A DNA stretch of 64,000 nucleotides from Albimonas pacifica (GTDB lineage Bacteria; Pseudomonadota; Alphaproteobacteria; Rhodobacterales; Rhodobacteraceae). This document shows positions 18,006 through 26,361 of this stretch, in pieces. Each line of letters begins with the position of its first letter. Within the stretch, counting starts at the first letter, position 1. The stretch spans positions 1 to 64,000 of the forward strand of contig NZ_FOQH01000004.1 of the NCBI RefSeq assembly GCF_900113695.1, written 5' to 3'. Below the pieces are notes generated by a model. It was not told where the DNA came from, did no database searches, and was given only the letters and a program-made list of their open reading frames with translations. The position numbers and the translations under genes were made by a program.

Positions 18006-18980
18006 ATGCTAGACACCTGGGCCCCGCTTCTGGGCGGGCTCGTCCTCCTTATGGCCGGGGGCGAACTCCTGGTCCGCGGCGCCGTGCAGGCCGCCGAGCG
18101 CATCGGGATCTCGCCGCTGGTGATCGGCCTGACCCTGGTCGGGTTCGGCACCTCCATGCCCGAGCTCGTCACCTCCGTGCAGGCCGGTCTCGACGGCTCG
18201 CCGGGGATCGCCTACGGCAACATCGTTGGCTCGAACATCGCCAACATCCTGCTGATCGCCGGCATCTCGGCGCTGATCTGCCCGATGCTCATCGCCCGTT
18301 CGGCGCTGCGGCGCGACGCGGTGGCGATGCTCGCCGTCGCCGCCGGCTTCGCCGCGCTCGCCGCGGTCCTGCCGATGGGGCGGGCGGCCGGCGCCGGGCT
18401 GGTCGCGCTGCTGGTCGCCTACATCTGGTTCGTGATCCGCCAGGAGCGCGCCGCCGCCGACGGGGGCGCGATCCATGACAAGAGCGCGGCCCTCGCCGCC
18501 GCCGATCCCGGCCTCGCGCCGGACCACGGCGGCGCGCGGCTGGTCCTGCCGCTGGTCATCGCGCTGGCCGGCCTCGCGCTGGTCGTCGCGGGCGGCTCGT
18601 TGCTGGTCGACGGCGCGGTGGCGCTCGCCCGCGGCTTCGGCGTCTCCGAGACGGTGATCGGCCTGACCATCGTCGCCGTCGGCACCTCGGCGCCCGAGCT
18701 GGTGACCTCGGTGATCGCGGCGCTGAAGCGGCAGGGGGACGTGGCCTTCGGCAACGTCGTGGGCTCCAACATCTACAACATCCTCGGGATCGGCGGCGTC
18801 ACCGCCGCGATCGCCCCCTCCCACGTGCCGCCCGAGATCGTGGGCTTCGACGCCCCGGTGATGGTCGCCGTGTCGCTGGCGCTGGTGATCTTCGCGGCCA
18901 CCGGCCTCAGGATCGGCCGGCGCGAGGGCGCCGCGCTGGTCGCGGGCTACGGCGGCTACCTGTGGATGCTCTGGCCCTGA
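18006..18980 (+). CDS. CaCA-family sodium/calcium-type antiporter (YrbG-like)
   Basis: Inner-membrane cation exchanger of 324 residues with about ten helices in two inverted halves. Each half carries an alpha-repeat: GFGTSMPELVTSVQAGLDG with GNIVGSNIANIL (about 55-85) and VGTSAPELVTSVIAALKRQ with GNVVGSNIYNIL (about 225-260). The acidic and polar residues that form the ion sites (E in PEL, N/S in GSN) are intact. The substrate ion is not fixed by sequence. A ribosome-like AGAAGGGA precedes the ATG. A second family member of exactly the same length lies at 58442-59416. Confidence 0.93.
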   Translation: MLDTWAPLLGGLVLLMAGGELLVRGAVQAAERIGISPLVIGLTLVGFGTSMPELVTSVQAGLDGSPGIAYGNIVGSNIANILLIAGISALICPMLIARSALRRDAVAMLAVAAGFAALAAVLPMGRAAGAGLVALLVAYIWFVIRQERAAADGGAIHDKSAALAAADPGLAPDHGGARLVLPLVIALAGLALVVAGGSLLVDGAVALARGFGVSETVIGLTIVAVGTSAPELVTSVIAALKRQGDVAFGNVVGSNIYNILGIGGVTAAIAPSHVPPEIVGFDAPVMVAVSLALVIFAATGLRIGRREGAALVAGYGGYLWMLWP

Positions 18981-19072
18981 AAGGGGCCGGGGCGCCCTTC
19001 GCGGCACGCTGGCGTTTCCGGGCGAAAGGGGTCATGACTCCCCCGAAACGAAGAAACGCGGAGGTGCGCGAC

Positions 19073-19798
19073 GTGACCAAGGCGATGGGCGTGACCCGTC
19101 CCGTGATGACGGCCGAAGAGGCGCTGGCCGACGTGAAGGACGGCGCCACCGTCCTGATCGGCGGCTTCGGCGGATCCGGCAACCCGGTGGAGCTGATCCA
19201 CGCCCTGATCGACCAGGGCGCGCGGGAGCTGACGGTGGTCAACAACAACGCCGGCAACGGCGAGGTCGGCCTCGCCGCCCTGATCCGCGAGGGTCGGGTG
19301 GCGAAGGTGATCTGCTCCTTCCCCCGTTCCGCCGCCTCGCACCACTTCAACGAGGCCTACCTGAACGGCAGGATCGAGCTCGAGACCGTCCCCCAGGGCA
19401 CGCTGGCCGAGCGCATCCGCGCCGGCGGCTCGGGCATCCCGGCCTTCTACACCCGCACCTCCGTCGGAACGCCCCTGGCCGAGGGCAAGCCCGTCGCCAC
19501 CTTCGACGGGCGCGACTACGTGCAGGAGCGCGCCATCACCGGCGACCTCGCCCTGGTGAAGGCGTCGCGCGCCGACCGCTGCGGGAACCTGCAGTTCCAC
19601 CTCGCCATGCGCAACTTCGGCCCGATCATGTGCATGGCCGCGACCTGCGCCGTGGTGCAGGCCGACGAGATCCTCGAGCCCGGCGAGATGGACCCCGAGC
19701 AGGTGGTCACCCCCGGCATCTTCGTGAACCGCCTGGTCCACGTCCCCGGCGCCGTGCAGGAGCAGGTCCTCTTCGAACAGGGAGCGCGCTACCCATGA
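19073..19798 (+). CDS. pcaI: 3-oxoadipate CoA-transferase subunit A
   Basis: Alpha subunit of a succinyl-CoA:3-oxoacid CoA-transferase. The motif IGGFGGSGNPVELI (about 28-41) and the segment NNNAGNGEVGLAALIREG match PcaI, with VCSFPR-like residues (ICSFPRS) and ITPGIFV-like VTPGIFVNRLV near the end. I chose a GTG at 19073 because GGAGG lies eight bases upstream; an ATG at 19034 is only two bases from its AAAGGGG. The 241-residue length fits. It overlaps the beta subunit by four bases (ATGA), so the two are translationally coupled. An acetoacetate or other 3-oxoacid specificity cannot be excluded; no other pca genes are nearby. Confidence 0.88.
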   Translation: MTKAMGVTRPVMTAEEALADVKDGATVLIGGFGGSGNPVELIHALIDQGARELTVVNNNAGNGEVGLAALIREGRVAKVICSFPRSAASHHFNEAYLNGRIELETVPQGTLAERIRAGGSGIPAFYTRTSVGTPLAEGKPVATFDGRDYVQERAITGDLALVKASRADRCGNLQFHLAMRNFGPIMCMAATCAVVQADEILEPGEMDPEQVVTPGIFVNRLVHVPGAVQEQVLFEQGARYP

Positions 19799-20487
19799 CC
19801 GAAGCCGCCACGAAACCCCGAGCCGCCGGCCTGACCCGCAGCCAGATGGCCTGGCGCGCCGCCCAGGACATCCCCGACGGCGCCTTCGTGAACCTCGGGA
19901 TCGGCATGCCCGAGCTCGCCGCGCAATATGTGCCTGAGGGCCGCCAGGTCACCTACCACTCGGAGAACGGGATCCTCGGCTTCGGCGAGGGCCCGGCGCC
20001 CGAGGACGTGGACTGGGACCTGATCAACGCCGGCAAGAAGCCGGTGACGCTGAACCCCGGGGCCTCGATCTTCCACCACGCCGACAGCTTCGCGATGATC
20101 CGCGGCGGGCACATCGACCTCGCCCTGCTCGGCGCTTTCCAGATCGCCCCCAACGGCGACCTCGCCAACTGGCGGGCGGGGAACGAGGGCATCCCCGCCG
20201 TCGGCGGCGCGATGGACCTGGTCTCGGGCGCCAAGGCGGTGTGGTGCATCACCGAGCACACCACCAAGACCGGCGAGCCCAAGCTGGTGGAAAGCTGCAG
20301 CTACCCGCTGACCGGCATCAAGGTGGTCTCGCGCATCTACACCAACCTGGGCGTCGTGCACATCGAGGACGGCCGCTTCGTCCTCAAGGCCGTCGCCCCC
20401 GGCGTGACGCCCGAGGAAGTGGCCGAGAAGACCGGCGCCTTCCTCGACATCTCCGGCGAGATCGAGCGCATCGCGCCCCCGGCCTGA
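19795..20487 (+). CDS. pcaJ: 3-oxoadipate CoA-transferase subunit B
   Basis: Beta subunit of the same enzyme, 230 residues. It holds the GIGMPEL motif and the active-site segment SENGILGFG (about 56-64), whose Glu forms the covalent CoA thioester in this family. The central HHADSFAMIRGGHIDLALLG and GAMDLVSGAK blocks are conserved. It starts inside the stop of the alpha subunit. With the partner it would move CoA from succinyl-CoA to 3-oxoadipate, feeding aromatic carbon into the TCA cycle; the exact acceptor is inferred. Conventional order A then B. Confidence 0.9.
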   Translation: MTEAATKPRAAGLTRSQMAWRAAQDIPDGAFVNLGIGMPELAAQYVPEGRQVTYHSENGILGFGEGPAPEDVDWDLINAGKKPVTLNPGASIFHHADSFAMIRGGHIDLALLGAFQIAPNGDLANWRAGNEGIPAVGGAMDLVSGAKAVWCITEHTTKTGEPKLVESCSYPLTGIKVVSRIYTNLGVVHIEDGRFVLKAVAPGVTPEEVAEKTGAFLDISGEIERIAPPA

Positions 20488-20587
20488 TCCGAGGCGCGCC
20501 GCCCGCCCGCCGGCTCCGGGGTCGGCGGGCGGGCGTCCCGGCCGCGCAGCGGACGGCAGAGCCGCCCCCGACCCCGCCGACAGGCGC

Positions 20588-21766
20588 TCAGGCCGGCTTC
20601 TGCATCGTCCCGTCCCAGCGCCGCCGCAGCTCCAGCGACAGCAGCAGGGCCGCCGTCGACATCGCCGCCGCGATCCACCACGCCCCGCCGCCGAACTGCG
20701 GATAGACCACCGCCGCCGCCGCCGAGGCGCCGGCCATCAGCACGCCCGAGCCCAGCACCTGCATCACCGCCTGCGCCGCCCCCGACAGCCGCTCGGGCGC
20801 CGCCGCCTGGATGAAGGCGATGGATCCCAGGTGCGCCGCCGCGAAGCTCAGCGCATGGGTCCCCTGCAGGACCCACAGCAGCGGCCCGGTCGGGTCCAGG
20901 GTCATCGCCGCCCAGCGCAGCGCCCCCACGCCGCCCGCCAGCGCGATCGCCCCCGGCGCCCCCAGCCGGCGCACCAGCGCCGGGCCGAAGAAGATCATCA
21001 GCCCCACCTCGACCAGCACCCCGAAGGCCCAGAGCAGGCCGATGGTCTCCTCCGCCACCCCCAGCGCCCGCCAGTGCACCGAGGCGTAGACGTACTGCAC
21101 CCCGTGGCTCGCCTGCGCGAAGCCCGAGGCCAGCGCGAAGATCACGAACAGCTTCGAGGACACCAGCCGCCGCATCTCGCGCAGGCTCGGCGGCGTCGCC
21201 CCCTTCACCCGGCCGCCGCCGGGATGGGTCCCCCCCAGCCAGGCCGCGGCCGCGAGGAAGGCCACGATGGCCCACAGCGCCGCGTCCGCGCCCAGCAGCG
21301 CCAGCGCGCCCCCCATCACCACGTTCATCACCAGGAAGCTCGCCGAGCCCACGGCCCGCGCATGGGCGTACTCGAACCCGAAGCTGCGCGCCGCCGCCGC
21401 CCCCAGCGCGTCCCCGATCGGCATCATCGCCGAGAACACGCCCGCGGTGAGCATGGTCAGCGCCAGCAGCGCCCAGGGCGCCCCGGCCGCGAGATGCAGC
21501 AGGAACAGCGCCGCTCCCGTGATCCCCACGACGGCCAGCATCAGCCGGCGCGCCTCCATCCGGTCGGCCATCACCGGCAGCGCCAGCCCCGCCAGCAGCC
21601 GCATCACGATGCCCGCCGAGGTGTAGACCCCGATCTCCGCCTCGCTCAGCCCCCAGTCCTTCAGCCACAGCGGCCAGAACGGCAGGTAGACCCCCATCGC
21701 CCCGAAGAAGGCGACGTAGTAGCCCGAGGTGCGCAGGAACACGCCCGACAGCAGCGGCGGGCTCAT
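20588..21766 (-). CDS. MFS transporter (3-phenylpropionate-permease-like)
   Basis: A 392-residue protein with about twelve hydrophobic helices, of the MFS_1-like group that includes HcaT. The first helix region reads RTSGYYVAFFGAMGVYLPFWPLWL and is followed by a GLSEAEIGVYTSAG loop typical of this subgroup; the central loop (about 188-205) is short and basic. Substrate unknown; small carboxylates are a reasonable guess from the relatives. I used the ATG at 21766, where conserved sequence begins; the frame extends upstream into Arg/Pro-rich sequence. It lies 70 bases downstream of mobA on the same strand. Confidence 0.88.
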   Translation of the reverse strand: MSPPLLSGVFLRTSGYYVAFFGAMGVYLPFWPLWLKDWGLSEAEIGVYTSAGIVMRLLAGLALPVMADRMEARRLMLAVVGITGAALFLLHLAAGAPWALLALTMLTAGVFSAMMPIGDALGAAAARSFGFEYAHARAVGSASFLVMNVVMGGALALLGADAALWAIVAFLAAAAWLGGTHPGGGRVKGATPPSLREMRRLVSSKLFVIFALASGFAQASHGVQYVYASVHWRALGVAEETIGLLWAFGVLVEVGLMIFFGPALVRRLGAPGAIALAGGVGALRWAAMTLDPTGPLLWVLQGTHALSFAAAHLGSIAFIQAAAPERLSGAAQAVMQVLGSGVLMAGASAAAAVVYPQFGGGAWWIAAAMSTAALLLSLELRRRWDGTMQKPA

Positions 21767-21836
21767 CGCCCGCCCCCGGGGCGGCGGCGCGCCGGCCGAT
21801 CCGCTCGGCGGCGCGCGCTCGGGGAGGCTCGGTGGA

Positions 21837-22547
21837 TCACGCCTCGTCCTTTCCTGGCGCGGAGGGGGACGCGGACCCCCGGGCCATCGCCCGCCAGATC
21901 CGCTCGGCCTGCGCCATATCAGCCGGCGTGTTGATGTTGAAGAAGGGATCGGGGGGCCCCGCGAAGCGCGCGGTCGCATGGCCCTGCGCCGCCGCCCAGC
22001 CCCGCACCCGGCGCGTTCCCGCCGCCAGCGCCGCGCGCAGCTCCTCGCGCAGCGCGCAGGACCACAGGCCCACGGCGGGATGCAGCGCCTCGCGCCCCTC
22101 GGCGTCGGGCCCGCTCGCGAGCGCGATGGGCGCCCCCTCGGCCCGGGCCGCCTCCGCCAGCCGCGCCAGCAGGTCGCGGGGCAGAAAGGGCGTGTCCCAG
22201 GGCGCGGTCGCGACCTGCTCGGCCCCCAGCCCCGCCGCCCAGTCCATCGCCGAGAGCACGCCGGCGAGCGGCCCCTGCCGCGCGCCGCCCCGCCCCTCGG
22301 CCGCCCCCCCGAGCGCGGCGCCGCCGGCCCCGGCCGGGGCGGCGTCCGCCAGCACCGGCAGACCCCAGGCCGCGAAGCGCGCCGGATCTCCGTTCGCGCT
22401 CAGCGCCATGGGCCCCGCCGCGGGCCGCAGCCGCGCGATCACATGCGCCAGCAGCGGGCGTCCGCCCAGCGGCGCCAGGCCCTTGTCGCCGCCGCCCATG
22501 CGCCGGGCCTCGCCGCCGGCGAGGATCACCACCGGCAGGCCGCTCAT
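21837..22547 (-). CDS. mobA: Molybdenum cofactor guanylyltransferase
   Basis: Links GMP to molybdopterin to make the bis-MGD cofactor of DMSO-reductase-type enzymes. The nucleotidyltransferase fold is visible: the LAGGEARRMGGGDKGL loop at 9-24 with GGRPLL after it, a Mg-binding ATAPWDTPFL segment near 120, and the C-terminal FFNINTPADM signature. It has 236 residues, slightly above usual because of a Gly/Ala insert after residue 70. Divergent from azlC by 144 bases. No other moa/mob gene lies here. Confidence 0.95.
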   Translation of the reverse strand: MSGLPVVILAGGEARRMGGGDKGLAPLGGRPLLAHVIARLRPAAGPMALSANGDPARFAAWGLPVLADAAPAGAGGAALGGAAEGRGGARQGPLAGVLSAMDWAAGLGAEQVATAPWDTPFLPRDLLARLAEAARAEGAPIALASGPDAEGREALHPAVGLWSCALREELRAALAAGTRRVRGWAAAQGHATARFAGPPDPFFNINTPADMAQAERIWRAMARGSASPSAPGKDEA

Positions 22548-22691
22548 CGGGCGCCGCCCCGCCGGCGGCGCGATGCCGAACGGTGACGCAAGGCCTCACG
22601 ATCGCTGAATTGCACGGGGACGGCCCTCAAGGTAAGGAACGCTGACCAAGCCAGCCGAAACACGAACGGTCCCGCCGCGGGCCGGGAGATC

Positions 22692-23540
22692 ATGCGCAGG
22701 ATGAGCGACCTCGCCCCCCGCCGCAACCCGTCCGCCGCGGCCGCCCGGCCCGTCGGCGCGCCGGACGACGCCCCCGGGAACGCCTCCGGCGAGGACCCCG
22801 CCTTCTCCGGCCCCCTGTGGCGCGTGGCGCTGGAGGGCACGACCGCGAGCCTGCCCTTCATCGTCTCGGTGATCCCCTTCGGGATGCTGTTCGGAGCGGT
22901 CGCGACCGCGGCGGGCCTCGACCCGCTGAAGGCGATGGTGCTGACCGTGGCGGTGATCGCCGGCGCCTCCCAGTTCGCCTTCATCGAGCTGCTCTCCGAC
23001 CAGGCGCCGGTCATCGTCGCCGTGGCGGCGGCGCTGGCGGTGAACCTGCGCATGGCGATGTATTCCGCCTCCCTCGCCCCCCACATCGGCAAGGCGCCGG
23101 CCTGGGTGCGGCTGATCGCGGGCTTCTTCGTGGTCGACCAGGTCTACGGCCTCTCGATGCGCCGCTGGGCGGTGATCCCGCACGAGCCGCTGCCCCGCAA
23201 GCTCGCCTTCTACTTCGGCGTCGCCGTGCCGATGAGCTCGGCCTGGGTCGCCTGTTCGGCGCTGGGCCTGGCGGTCGGCGGCTCGATCCCCGGCTGGCTG
23301 CCCGTCGACTTCATGCCGCCGGCGATGTTCCTGGCCATCGTCGCCCCGATGATCCGCGGGACCGCCAACATCTGCGCGGCGCTGGCGGCGGTGGCGGCCT
23401 CGCTGGCGCTCGCCTGGGCGCCGTGGAACCTCGGTCTGATCGTGGCGGCCGCCGTCGGCATGGGCGTGGGCGCCGCGGTCGAGATCCGCCTCGCCCGCCG
23501 CAGCGCCGGCTCGCCCGGGCGCACGGAGGCCCCGCGATGA
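22692..23540 (+). CDS. azlC: AzlC-family branched-chain amino-acid exporter subunit
   Basis: Large subunit of the AzlCD (YgaZH) exporter. The 282-residue product has a 45-residue polar leader and then about six to seven hydrophobic segments. The AzlC signature VIPFGMLFGAVATAAGLDPL sits near 58-77, followed by GASQFAFIEL and NLRMAMYSASLAPH. It overlaps azlD by four bases. The ATG at 22692 is used; another at 22701 is possible. Upstream, TTGCAC (22610) and TAAGGA (22633) may form a weak promoter. Confidence 0.92.
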   Translation: MRRMSDLAPRRNPSAAAARPVGAPDDAPGNASGEDPAFSGPLWRVALEGTTASLPFIVSVIPFGMLFGAVATAAGLDPLKAMVLTVAVIAGASQFAFIELLSDQAPVIVAVAAALAVNLRMAMYSASLAPHIGKAPAWVRLIAGFFVVDQVYGLSMRRWAVIPHEPLPRKLAFYFGVAVPMSSAWVACSALGLAVGGSIPGWLPVDFMPPAMFLAIVAPMIRGTANICAALAAVAASLALAWAPWNLGLIVAAAVGMGVGAAVEIRLARRSAGSPGRTEAPR

Positions 23541-23866
23541 TCGCCGTCTCCGACGCCACGCTCTGGGCCGCCATCGCGGCGCTGGGCGTGTGCACCTACC
23601 TGATCCGCTGGTCCTTCATCGGCCTCGCCGGGGGGCGCGAGTTCCCCGAGTGGGCGATGCGCCTGCTGCGCTACGTCCCCGTCACGGTGCTGCCGGCGAT
23701 GGTCGCCCCGATGGTCGTCTGGCCCCGCGCGCTGGAGGGCGAGACCGACCCCTACCGCATCCTCGCCGCCCTGACGGTGCTGCTGATCGGCGCCGTCACC
23801 GGCCGGCTGCTGCTCTCCATCGTCTCCGGCATCGGCCTCCTGCTGCTCCTCCAGACCTTCGCCTGA
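23537..23866 (+). CDS. azlD: AzlD-family small exporter subunit
   Basis: A 109-residue hydrophobic partner of AzlC with three to four helices (about 8-25, 45-62, 72-90, 92-108). It begins at an ATGA overlap with the azlC stop, the standard arrangement, so the two are co-translated and form one export complex for branched-chain or related amino acids. The CTYLIRWSFIGL stretch and YVPVTVLPAMVAP block are typical of AzlD. It is followed by a full copy of the nested-palindrome element. Confidence 0.92.
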   Translation: MIAVSDATLWAAIAALGVCTYLIRWSFIGLAGGREFPEWAMRLLRYVPVTVLPAMVAPMVVWPRALEGETDPYRILAALTVLLIGAVTGRLLLSIVSGIGLLLLLQTFA

Positions 23867-23901
23867 CGCCCGCCCCCAGCCGGCCCCGGACCCTGCCGGG
23901 A

Positions 23902-24157
23902 GCGCCTGTTCTCCGGAGCCGTCCGTCGCTGATGCCGATCAGAGCGACTCGCCCGCCCCGGTCAAGGATCGCGAAGCGACCCCCCGCAGGGGGGCTCGTC
24001 CTTGACCGGGGCGGGCGAGTCGCTCAGGCATCTTCAGCGACGGACGGCTGCGGAGGACAGGCGCGGGCCTGTTCTTGGGTGAGTTCAGAAGCGCCCCTGC
24101 GGGCGCCAGCCCGCCGCGCGCGCAGCGCGCGCAGGCCAGGCCCGCCCGCCGGGCGCC
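23902..24157 (+). repeat. Nested-palindrome element, copy C (best preserved)
   Basis: The core (23902-24064) is a near-perfect inverted repeat with arms of about 65 bases: GCGCCTGT-CTCCG-AGCCGTC, then CGTCGCTG/CAGCGACG, then GAGCGACTCGCCCGCCCC and GGTCAAGGA, closing on a small inner hairpin CCCCCCGCAGGGGGG. The tail has TGTTCTTGGGTGAG and ends with GGCCCGCCCGCCGGGCGCC, more diverged than in the other copies. It lies between azlD and the adenine deaminase gene, both on the plus strand. Confidence 0.88.
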
Positions 24158-24237
24158 TCCTCTCCCCTTGCCCCTCCCCCTCCCGGGCGCCACCCTCCGG
24201 TCGACCTTCCCGCCCCCCGACGGAGCCTCGCCCCCGG

Positions 24238-26070
24238 ATGCCGACCCTTCCCTCCGCCGACCCGCGCCTCGCCCATGGCGTCCGCCCCTGGTCCGAGCTC
24301 GCGCCCCAGCTGGTCGAGGTCGCCGCCGGCCGCGCCCCCGCCGACCTGGTGATCTGCGGGGGCGTCTGGGCCAACGTGCATTCGGGCGAGCTGATCCCCG
24401 GCATCGACCTCGCCGTCCTCGGCGGCCGCTTCGCCTATTGCGGCCCGGACGCGGGCCCCTGCATCGGCGAGGACACCTGCGTGATCGAGGCCCGCGGCCG
24501 GATCCTGTCCCCCGGCCTGGTCGACGCGCACATGCATGTCGAATCCGGGATGCTGACGCCGACCGAGTTCGTCCGCGCCGTCGCCCCCCACGGCTCCACC
24601 ACGCTCTTCGCCGACCCGCACGAGATCGCCAACGTCATGGGGATCGAGGGCGTGCGCCTGATGCATGACGAGGCGATGGTCCAGCCGATCAACCTCTACA
24701 TGCAGGCCCCGTCCTGCGTGCCCTCCGCCCCCGGCCTCGAGATGCCGGGCGCCGAGCTGGGCCCCGAGGAGATCGCGCAGATGATGACCTGGCCCGGCAT
24801 CGCGGGCCTCGGCGAGGTGATGAATTTTCCAGGGGTCGCCGCCGGCGACGCGAAGATGATGGGCGAGATCGCCGAGGCCATGGCCGCAGGCAAGACGGTC
24901 GGCGGCCATTACGCCTCGCCCGAACTGGGCCGCGCCTTCCACGCCTACGCCGCCGGCGGCCCCGCCGACGACCACGAGGGCACGCGGGCCCAGGACGCCG
25001 TCGCCCGCGTCCGACAGGGCATGGCGGCGATGCTGCGCCTGGGCTCGGCCTGGTACGACGTCGCCGCCCAGGTGCGCGCGGTGACCGAGGCCGGGCTCGA
25101 CACCCGCAAGCTGATCCTGTGCACCGACGACTGCTACGCCGCCACCCTGGTCCGCGAGGGCCACATGGACCGCGTCCTGCGCCACGCGATCGCCCAAGGG
25201 TTGCGCCCGATGACCGCCCTGCAGATGTGCACGGTCAACGCAGCCAGCCACTTCGGGCTGGAGCGCGAGCTCGGCTCCATCGCCCCCGGCCGCCGCGCCG
25301 ACGTGGTGCTGACCGAGAGCCTCGTCGACTTCCGCGCCCAGACCGTGATCTGCCGCGGGGAGATCGTGGCCGAGGGCGGCGAGATGCTCGCCCCCCGCCC
25401 CGGCTTCATCTGGCCCCAGCCTGCGAAGGACACCGTCCACCTCGCCCGCGCGGTCGCGCCCGGGGACTTCCGGGTCGAGGCCCCCGCCGGCGCCAACTAC
25501 GCCCGCGCCCGGGTCATCGGCGTGGTCGAGAACCAGGCCCCCACCCGGGCGCTGGAGGCCGAGGTCCCCGTCGTCGACGGCGCCCTCTGCCCCGAATCCG
25601 CCCCCGGGGACCTGAGCCGCATCGCGGTGGTCGAGCGTCACCACGGCACGGGCGAGATCGCCAACGCGCTGGTCTGCGGCTTCGGCTACGAGGTCCCCTG
25701 CGCCGTCGCCTCGACCGTCGCCCACGACTGCCACCAGGTGATCGTGGTGGGCCGGTCCGCGGCCGACATGGCGCTGGCCGTCAACCGCCTGGCCGAGATC
25801 GGCGGCGGCGCCTGCGTGTGGCGAGAGGGGCGCGAGCTCGCCTGCGTCCCCCTCCCCGTCGCCGGCCTGATGTCCGACGCCCCGGCCGAGCAGGTGGCCG
25901 CCCAGGCCGAGGTCCTCGCCCAGGCCCTGCGCGACTGCGGCTGCACGCTCAACAACGCCTTCATGCAGCACTCGCTGCTGGCGCTGGCGGTGATCCCGTC
26001 CCTGCGGATCTCCGACAAGGGCCTGGTCGACGTCGAGACCTTCGAGCTGACCGAGGTGGTGATCTCGTAG
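24238..26070 (+). CDS. ade: Adenine deaminase
   Basis: Amidohydrolase that deaminates adenine to hypoxanthine. The 610-residue product has the metal-binding motif VDAHMHVESG at about 96-105, the DPHEIANVMG segment, and the C-terminal Ade domain with NNAFMQHSLLALAVIPSLRI. This Ade family is distinct from the eukaryote-type ADE/adenosine deaminases. The ATG at 24238 opens the conserved protein; no ribosome site is obvious. The last codon and TAG stop lie at the edge of a GTAGGGCGCAT repeat, so the repeat supplies the stop. Together with apt (28475) it gives two routes for adenine: deamination or conversion to AMP. Confidence 0.93.
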   Translation: MPTLPSADPRLAHGVRPWSELAPQLVEVAAGRAPADLVICGGVWANVHSGELIPGIDLAVLGGRFAYCGPDAGPCIGEDTCVIEARGRILSPGLVDAHMHVESGMLTPTEFVRAVAPHGSTTLFADPHEIANVMGIEGVRLMHDEAMVQPINLYMQAPSCVPSAPGLEMPGAELGPEEIAQMMTWPGIAGLGEVMNFPGVAAGDAKMMGEIAEAMAAGKTVGGHYASPELGRAFHAYAAGGPADDHEGTRAQDAVARVRQGMAAMLRLGSAWYDVAAQVRAVTEAGLDTRKLILCTDDCYAATLVREGHMDRVLRHAIAQGLRPMTALQMCTVNAASHFGLERELGSIAPGRRADVVLTESLVDFRAQTVICRGEIVAEGGEMLAPRPGFIWPQPAKDTVHLARAVAPGDFRVEAPAGANYARARVIGVVENQAPTRALEAEVPVVDGALCPESAPGDLSRIAVVERHHGTGEIANALVCGFGYEVPCAVASTVAHDCHQVIVVGRSAADMALAVNRLAEIGGGACVWREGRELACVPLPVAGLMSDAPAEQVAAQAEVLAQALRDCGCTLNNAFMQHSLLALAVIPSLRISDKGLVDVETFELTEVVIS

Positions 26071-26145
26071 GGCGCATCTCGATGCGCCATACCGGCGAAC
26101 GCCAGGGGAAACGGCGATGGAGCGGCGCATTGAAATGCGCCCTAC
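26067..26145. repeat. GTAGGGCGCAT inverted repeat pair
   Basis: GTAGGGCGCATCTCGATGCGCC (26067-26088, given here as one motif of 22 bases with inner palindrome GGCGCATC/GATGCGCC) faces an inverted, 20-of-22-matching partner at 26124-26145, 35 bases apart. Each unit is itself a palindrome, so the pair can fold as two hairpins or one long one. REP-like elements of this kind are common between genes in Rhodobacterales. Confidence 0.75.
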
Positions 26146-26148
26146 GCC

Positions 26149-26284
26149 GGCGCCCCGGGCTTGACCCGGGGCCTCCTGCCCGCGGCGAGGTCGGACGCGC
26201 CGGTGGATCGGGAGGCGCTACGCCTCCGCGACGGGCGCCGCCGTGGGCCGCGGGGAGAGGCCCCGGGTCAAGCCCGGGGCGCCC
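26149..26284. repeat. CCCGGG-type inverted repeat pair
   Basis: GGCGCCCCGGGCTTGACCCGG (first 21 bases from 26149, continuing to GGCCTCC) is mirrored by GAGGCCCCGGGTCAAGCCCGG at about 26257, with about 80 bases between the arms and an inner GGAGGCGCTACGCCTCC hairpin. Related single units occur near 14315, 42454 and 51129. It directly follows the GTAGGGCGCAT pair. Confidence 0.7.
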
Positions 26285-26361
26285 CTGGCGCGGAGGTCTC
26301 GACAGGCGTCGGAGGGATGCGGCGGCGGCCGGACGCGGGCCGGCGCCGGGCCGCCCGAACC

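Noticed and set aside
19034-19072. ATG at 19034 as the start of the CoA-transferase alpha subunit
   Set aside because: Its putative ribosome site is only two bases away; the GTG at 19073 has GGAGG at eight bases.
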